Source of the DNA: Clavelina lepadiformis | Lineage: Eukaryota; Chordata; Ascidiacea; Aplousobranchia; Clavelinidae | DNA length: 64,000 nt | Direction: 5' to 3' | NCBI RefSeq assembly: GCF_947623445.1 | Contig: NC_135248.1 | Location: 13,711,820-13,775,819, forward strand | In this document: positions 58,001-64,000 of the stretch, piece after piece | Layout of the letters: each line of letters opens with the position of its first letter | Position numbering within the stretch: the stretch's first letter is position 1 | Made by a program: the position numbers and the translations under genes | Notes under the pieces: generated by a model | What the model saw: the letters and a program-made list of their open reading frames with translations, nothing else | Databases searched by the model: none | What the model was told of the DNA's origin: nothing

Positions 58001-61000
58001 GTTCGAAGCATACAAAATTGACATGCAAAATTTCAGAGAGCCCCATCTTGGATTTTTCGAGTAATCAGTCTTTTTGTAAATTCACTGTATAATAAAACAA
58101 ACAAAGAGGTTATGGCATTTTTTGGTGCATATGAAGATGTGTCAGATGATTCGGTGTATGAATCAAGTGATAGCAGCAGTACAGGTGTAGAAGAGGATGA
58201 AGAGGCAGATACGTCGACAGCAGTTGTTGTGACCACCACAGGCATGGTAGACGGTACTTCTGGTTTAGCCACGCTTCAAAATAGTTGGACTGCTACCAGT
58301 GTTAGGCAGAGGAACTTTGGATTCACTGGTCAAGAAACTCTGTGCATTCCTAAAGGCTAAACCTTCACACGAAGGCAAAGTTTGGCCAATAGACGTATTC
58401 AGTCTATTTATATCAGATGAAATCATCAGTTTAATAGTGAGAGAAACGAACCGTTACGATTGTCAGGTCATCAAAGGTGTTTGGGGTGTTATGAACTGAT
58501 TTCTTTGAACGAAGGGTCACGGGAAGCATCGAAAAAGGCTAGAAAAGTATCAACCTATTGTGAAGGCTGCGAGAGCAAACCATATTTGTGCTTTAAAATG
58601 AAGCATTCTGACTGAAATTTAAGTGACAAATGTTCTTTTTCAATATAATGAAATTACAAAGAATTTCACCACTTGCCTGTGTTGAACAAGGATTTTGAAA
58701 CAGGAAAAAAGGCCAAAAAATAATAACATTAATGTTTCTCGTAAGAACCACAGTTGGGTCACAAAGCAGTAGCAAAATTTTACGCATGACCCACTGATGG
58801 GTCGCATCGCCGTGAACGTGTTAATTTATGGTCAACATATTTTAACACCTGCTTTCCACTTTGACAAAACTTGACCTAGCAGAAACTAATTTACCATTCC
58901 ACATAATATTCATACTGTGTTAATTTGAATAAAAATGAAAAGATATTAAGCATTTTCCAATACAACAAATGTATTTAGGGATCTATTTATACGTAGTTTA
59001 ACCTCATTTTAAAAGCATAAGTTCCACAAGTTCTGGAACATCGTCCATAACTGCCCCAGGGTTCCCACTGAGCTGTAGTGCAAGTTGTTGGACGATGATT
59101 AGCAATGCATTTCCTTTTCTTGTAACTGACCACGTTGGGAAACTTCTTTCTGCATTGCTGCATATACACCATAATACTAACTAGAGAATGATAAATAATA
59201 ATATCAATCTATCAAAGAAAATGATAAACTATAAAGCTAATAAAATCATTGTACATTAAATCTTATCTCATTTCTGCTGATATATTTTTATCATCATCTG
59301 GTAATGTATGCTTAACGTTTTACCGCACAACTCTTTTGAGCTTAATTTTGTTACAGTTTAACAGCATTGCTCTGAGTGCTGGAACATCGTCACTATAGCA
59401 CAACATACTCAGCACTTCGCAGAACTTTCAGTTTCAACATATTTACATTCTGTTAATTGGGCCTTTGTTAATGAACATTCCTTTCTACGCAAAAATGGCA
59501 AAACTGAAAATGTACTTACAATAAAAGTTCCACCAATGCAAGTACGCTTAGCAAAGGCAAATACACTTCTACATGTGCACTGCCCATATGGTCCAATATC
59601 ACTCCAACGTATGGATACTAAGAAACAATAAAGTTTTGTTAAAAATTGCTGACAATTTAAATTCCAGTCGCTCAACGAGAAAGTGACAATATTTTTCCAC
59701 AAAAAAAAGACACATAGTGTAGCTGATGAACAACTGTATTGTTATGAATTAAGTAGTGTTGTCAAAATGCAGCACAGAGGTCAATAATTCATTCATAATA
59801 TACAAGATCGAAAAACAAAACAAATAATAAAAAAACATTGAAGAATTATTCGAAGAACAAGAATGAATTTACAAAAAGTGACAACCATATAAAAAAGGAG
59901 GAAACAAAGAATAACAAACTGACAAATTAAATTTTGTGACATCTATCCGCATACAAGTTTATACAATTAATGGCAAAAAATTAACTCGAGTCATTTTGTA
60001 ACCAGACACAATTTCACTCGGTTATGACTGTGGTGCTAAAAATAAAATGAGTTTCTTTGGTCAACTTAGCATAAAAATAAAATTCCATCATATTTACAAA
60101 CCTATTTAAGGGAAAGCACATCCATGATATTATTTCCACATTTCACTATGATATTTATTGGTAACAAGTTCAATAAATTGGAATAAACTTTTGCACGCTC
60201 GCCTCGAATTAAAAAAGCTTTTATGACCAAGATATGCCAACACCCAAGCTGCTGCCAAGATATGACACACTTATTTGTTCATTTTACACCTAACTTACCC
60301 TAAGTGAAAATCGCCATTAATATTATTCAATCATTCTAGAAAAAAGCAGAAAAATTGACCATAAATGAACACTATACCAATGTACTTTTGACATACTAAG
60401 GAAGCAAAAAAATACTAGTGGACTTCATAATTTCCCCACCTTTGTTCTAAACAGAATATATGACCTGCATGTTTGGATGACAACACAACAACAACAGTGA
60501 TTGGGTCAATTCCTATCAAAATGTTTAGCTTTATGATGGGAAATCAGCCCACACAAGTTAAAATGTGTCATTACTCATACAAAAGATTAGTATTAGTTAA
60601 TTATTTTCTTTATTTCTTAACACCATAACGACCAAGCACGTCAAGTATTGACGTATTTCAAGTATTTAATTTATTGTTTCTCCACCGGGTATCATCTTTT
60701 TCTGCTGAAACATCTTGACAATTATTTGTTTGTTTTACTTTCTTGCAACGCTCAGTTTGTCTGACTTTTGGAGGTTTTATGAATAAAATTAAAGTATATG
60801 TCTACCTCGGACGACCGAGCGCATCAATTGACGCACATAGCTTAAAATTTCACACTAAGTCTACCGTCTAGTCTGCAGAATCATTACAACGTGATAAAAT
60901 GGAATAACGATAATCAAAAATTGATAATCAGCATCGTCTGAGGTATAATTGAGCATGGTGAGATCACCCTAAAATTGGGAAAATTTCGGTCCGGCGTCCT

Positions 61001-62048
61001 AATTCACTGAAGAAATTCGGGCTCATTCAGCGAGTTTATTCGAAAGTAGCACGTGCTCGCGAGCAGTGGACATTTTAGAAGGACATTTAGTTTAGTAGGA
61101 CATTTAGAAGGACAAAAGGCAGAGAAGACTTCAAAGATGTTTTTCTTACTAAATAAATGAATGATTTGTATTTTATGTGTATTATGTGTCAATTGACGCA
61201 CTTGATCATTCTAGGTAGTATAAAAGTGCGGTCGTTCTAGTGTTAAATTAATATCAATACAAACAGTGGATAATGAAAAAATAGCAGAATAAATATAAAA
61301 CCTGTTGAACTCCCACTGCCAACAGTTGTACCATTGCCACCAGTTGTACCACCACTGCCACCAGTTGTACCACCGCCGCCACCAGTTGTACCACCGCCGC
61401 CACCAGTTGTACCACCACTGCCACCAGTTGTACCACCGCTGCCACCTGTTGAACCACCACTGCCACCTGTTGAACCACCACTGCCACCAGTTGTACCATC
61501 ACTGCCACCAGTTGTACCACCACTGCCACCAGTTGTACCACCACTGTCACCAATTGTACCATCACTGCCACCAGTTGAACCACCGCTACCACCAGTTGAA
61601 CCACCGCTACCACCAGTTGAACCACCACTGCCACCAGTTGTACCACTGTTGCTTATTTTCAAGTTTTTGCAGTACAATGTATTCAATTCATTGATATCCT
61701 CTTCGGATAATTCAAGCCTATGGTCAGGCACTCCTTTTGTCTTAGTACCTAAAACCATATTTTGATGAAATAGAAATCACATAAATATACAAGCATACAA
61801 ATTCCAAAGATCATGTGGCATTTAACGACATGCTGTTATAAAAATTGTCATATTCTTATGCCATGCCGGCAATGATACCAGCCAGGCCTAGCACAAAAAC
61901 AATGTTTTACCAGGTAACTTTTCCACAGTTGCCTCCCCATTTCGTGTAAAGCCATATTTTCCGTAGTGCATGATAGAGTCAAAGTCATATGGAGATCCCA
62001 AATCAACCACATACTTGACGTTCATCACTCGATAATGCGCCCTATATG
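55011..62048 (-). CDS. Astacin protease - thrombospondin type 1 - FG-GAP-like repeat protein (3' part)
   Basis: Predicted secreted zinc metalloprotease with adhesive modules. Minus-strand exons: 62048-61911 (VVDLGSPYDFDSIMHYGKYG, the Met-turn), 61748-61302 (LSEEDINELNTLYC closing the astacin domain, then a Gly/Ser/Thr linker), 59617-59409 (WSDIGPYGQCTC), 59157-59003 (WEPWGSYGRCSRTCG), 56214-56129 (RSRTCAGSLHQCVGRPLDG), 56051-55851 (HWSPWVLL; KFKRRRCQ), 55705-55567 (WVFGDFNGDLKQDAMC), 55494-55348 (YSADFNGDGLDDLLCQD) and 55188-55011 (LLDANADGKADILC, TAA). Every junction checks for phase except 59617-59409 to 59157, where an in-frame TGA sits at 59409 and the splice is unresolved. The zinc-binding HExxH exon is off the window. 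Astacin-TSP1 proteins are known in tunicates (Tast family) and nematodes. Two genes instead of one is the main alternative. Confidence 0.72.
56215..57847. other. Intron sequence, no gene seen
   Basis: Part of the roughly 2.8-kb intron between exons 59157-59003 and 56214-56129. An open frame at 56813-57040 (+) follows an acceptor-like TTTGTTTCAG but shows no recognisable domain. Confidence 0.35.
57852..58820 (+). mobile_element. piggyBac-family element, truncated, within an intron
   Basis: Bounded by TTAA at 57848-57851 and 58821-58824, the piggyBac target. The right end, inverted, starts CACGTTCACGGCGATGCG followed by GACCCATCAGTGGGTC, an imperfect palindrome. The left end does not match it well. 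An ORF begins at 58108 (58112 in the in-frame reading) and is broken. The left leader matches 34979-35222. Confidence 0.7.
58108..58610 (+). pseudogene. piggyBac transposase N-terminal fragment
   Basis: It begins MAFFGAYEDVSDDSVYESSD with an acidic Ser-rich start usual for piggyBac transposases, then FGFTGQETLCIPKG. After a frame change near 58350 comes WPIDVFSLFISDEIISLIV and ETNRY, matching the piggyBac pattern of a pair of aromatic residues before ETNRYA. The DDD catalytic region is missing. Confidence 0.78.
60621..61242. mobile_element. piggyBac-type MITE in an intron
   Basis: TTAA lies on both sides (60617-60620 and 61243-61246). Ends are CACCATAACGACC and, inverted, CACTAGAACGACC. Subterminal GTCAAGTATTGACG on the left and GCGTCAATTGACAC on the right are related inverted motifs, and another TCAATTGACGC lies at about 60825. 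There is no ORF. It sits in the 1.7-kb intron of the astacin-TSP1 gene. Confidence 0.8.
61315..61640 (-). repeat. Coding minisatellite (Gly/Ser/Thr linker)
   Basis: About 18 imperfect copies of an 18-bp unit reading GGTGGCAGTGGTGGTACAAC-like on the minus strand, encoding TGGSGG repeats. It is part of the astacin-gene exon 61748-61302. The lengths of such linkers usually vary between alleles. Confidence 0.85.
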
Positions 62049-62512
62049 CTTGAAAACATTGAATTACTTAGCATGCATAAAAATATAAATATGATCAGTA
62101 CAATCACACTGTCAAATATAAATAACTGGTTTGAAAGCTACAACTTATCAAAATGAAAGTTATCTTTCATCAAAGTCAACAACGCATTTACGAAAAATTA
62201 AAGTCTATTGTTCAAGACTTGAGTAAATGATATTTTAAATCAAGCAAAAGTCACATCATGGGTCAAAACACAATACATTATCACCAATACAGCTACTATT
62301 AATATTTTTAGAAGCACGCTTGCAAAAGCGTTTGGCGCTCGCTTCAGTGCAGCTCTAGCAGGAATTGAATTCCAGCTCACCCTGGAATTAACACATTTAA
62401 TTCCTATGCTATAGAGAACATGCAACTGGGTGGACTTAACCATGACTTGTGATCGCTAAAATCAAGAATAACCGTACAAAATATCACATAAGATGTAGCC
62501 GAAAGCCACTGT
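62049..62512. other. Intron sequence upstream of the astacin Met-turn exon
   Basis: No HExxHxxGxxH-encoding exon was found on the minus strand here or in 63756-64000, so the catalytic exon should lie beyond the window. Confidence 0.4.
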
Positions 62513-62520
62513 ACTCAGAA

Positions 62521-63747
62521 GGTGTACCGACACTTAATCACGCGACACATAATCACGCGACATTTAATCACCGACACATAATCACTAGGACATTTAATCA
62601 CGCGACACATAATCACTAGGACAGGGGTTCCCAACCTTTTTATGTTCTCGTACCACTTAGCCACCACGGATTGTCAACACGTACCACTATTTTCAAAACA
62701 ACTAATTTGATCCAATATTCGCACAGCAGCATTGTATTAATAACAATGACAGCAGGGAGCAAGATCGACAAAAGTAGCTGACTGAGTGCAGAGAATTTAG
62801 TACGGAAAGAAATAAAAGTGCTGTTCGCATATTTTAGCAACTCAAAATTAAATTGTTATACTACTATACTGTATATCGCATGCAACGGAGAGCTTCTCGC
62901 GTACCACCTGAAAAGCTCCCGCGTACCACTAGTGGTACGCGTACCACCGGTTGGGAACCCCTGCACTAGGACATTTAATCACGCGACACATAATCACTAG
63001 GACATTTAATCACGCGACTTCGATACGTAATCACGCGACATTTAATCACGCGACACATAATCACTTGGATGCGACTGCCAAAGGCTTCCTTGGTCTTTCT
63101 TTTAGAACTCCCCGACAATTCTTTTGACTCCGTTGCGCCGGCTTTCTCTATAATGTTTCTTTAAATCAACACCAGCTTCATAAAGTCTAATTGTTATATT
63201 GTCCGAAAGTATAACCTATGTAATATCTAACATTATTCTACTGTATTGTCATCGAAGCTCTTGACCAAAGTACCATCAAAACGTTACACCGTAAAATACA
63301 ATGCTACTTGAAACTGTGTCAGAGCATCGGTTTTGGAACTCTGGAACAATGCCAATGAATGAATTATTACAATTTACTATCACGACCGCCACATCTCTTT
63401 GTATCTATAACCACTAGTCTAGTCTACAGACAATCTCGTACTTAGTACGAGATCCTAGTCTACCGTTGACCGTTATCTGTCAAGCGAGATTTTAGTCTAT
63501 CTTCGTGCAGTTGCTTACATGTCCCATGCATAACATTGCTGTAAATTGTAAATGTAAAAAAATATTGTAAATGTGTGATTAAATGTCGCGTGATTAAATG
63601 TCCTAGTGATTATGTGTCGCGTGATTAAATGTCCTAGTGATTATGCGTCGCGTGATTAAATGTCGCGTGATTAAATGTCCTAGTGATTATGTGTCGGTGA
63701 TTAAGCGTCGCGTGATTAATTGTCGCGTGATTAAGTGTCACCAAACC
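62521..63747. mobile_element. Foldback/MULE-like element with tandem-unit TIRs (family 2)
   Basis: The flanks share ACTCAGAA (62513-62520 and 63748-63755; 8 bp). Ends are GGTGTACCGACACTTAATC and, inverted, GGTTTGGTGACACTTAATC. Left (62521-62621 plus 62964-63065) and right (about 63567-63747) arrays consist of 15-16-bp units such as GACACATAATCACGC and GACATTTAATCACTAG. The interior includes a stretch related to 29465-29556 and one near 63395-63440 related to the interior of the 24-kb family. No transposase ORF. Confidence 0.85.
62622..62963. mobile_element. hAT-type MITE nested in the left TIR array
   Basis: Ends CAGGGGTTCCCAACC and GGTTGGGAACCCCTG are perfect 15-bp inverted repeats. A perfect 8-bp duplication CACTAGGA flanks it (62614-62621 and 62964-62971). 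Subterminal GTACCAC motifs are inverted at the two ends. 342 bp, no ORF. The duplication is taken from a GAC unit of the host element, so this insertion is younger than that array. Confidence 0.93.
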
Positions 63748-64000
63748 ACTCAGAACAATGGTTGCATGATGCAATAACAAGTAGCAACAAAAGAAATGCT
63801 AGTTTCCAACAAACCAGCATGCCTAAAATGTACGCAGACATAAAATTAACTTAAGTGATGTGGCAAGTTCAAAAACAAGTTAGCTTTAAATTGACGGATA
63901 GTTGCCAATAAGTATACTGCAGAAAGGATTTTTAAAAATATACTGTCATTAAGCATCTATTACCAAAACTGTATTCCAATTTTTTCTTCCTGTTATAATG

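Noticed and set aside
61305..61765. His/Tyr-rich and Pro-rich frames on the plus strand opposite the linker
   Set aside because: Antisense readings of the 18-bp minisatellite; the minus-strand frame continues the astacin domain and is flanked by proper splice sites.

Overview
This is eukaryotic DNA, about 64 kb, AT-rich, with short exons (40-450 bp) split by GT-AG introns, many introns under 600 bp, and dense transposons. A vertebrate-like GRK2/3 kinase, an MPC2 subunit and an astacin-thrombospondin protease point to an invertebrate chordate. A tunicate (ascidian) is my best guess, by inference only; no rRNA or mitochondrial marker is present to settle it.

Layout. 1-8.7 kb: the 3' eleven exons of a GRK2/3 kinase (+), upstream exons off the window. 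8.7-10.05 kb: a complete three-exon mitochondrial pyruvate carrier 2 gene (-), tail-to-tail with GRK. 10.5-11.2 kb: a hAT-type MITE with a second TA-flanked MITE nested in it. 15.5-17.7 kb: most of an SLC18-like vesicular amine transporter (+). 19.06-19.45 kb: a damaged 3' fragment of ICMT (+). 19.7-20.9 kb: a decayed triosephosphate isomerase (-).

21.5-43.4 kb is a transposon estate. A gag-like, ORF1-only retroposed copy with a perfect 16-bp target-site duplication has been split twice by MULE/Foldback-type elements, each with its own perfect 9-bp duplication. One of these (24027-27409) still carries a long transposase with a MULE DDE core and an N-terminal FLYWCH-like finger. Three relatives (29787-31615, 32198-32593, 40604-43428) are deletion derivatives. 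Their terminal inverted repeats are built from head-to-tail 15-16-bp units. Two other families in the window (35748-36328 and 62521-63747) share that architecture with different unit sequences. Between them lie a piggyBac remnant (about 35 kb) and a cluster of nine decayed tRNA-like sequences, all on the minus strand (36.97-39.55 kb).

43-54 kb is gene-poor: dispersed repeats, a decayed von Willebrand A-domain locus (50.2-50.8 kb, -), and one clean single-exon TLC-domain membrane protein gene (51.2-52.0 kb, -). 55.0-62.05 kb holds one long minus-strand gene whose exon phases link an astacin protease end, a Gly/Ser/Thr linker, thrombospondin type 1 repeats and Asp-rich FG-GAP-like repeats. Its introns hold a piggyBac derivative and a piggyBac MITE, and a MULE-like element with a nested hAT MITE lies just upstream.

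The genes do not form a pathway. The main biology is a young, nested transposon landscape with an unusual terminal-repeat design, beside several recently broken housekeeping-gene copies.
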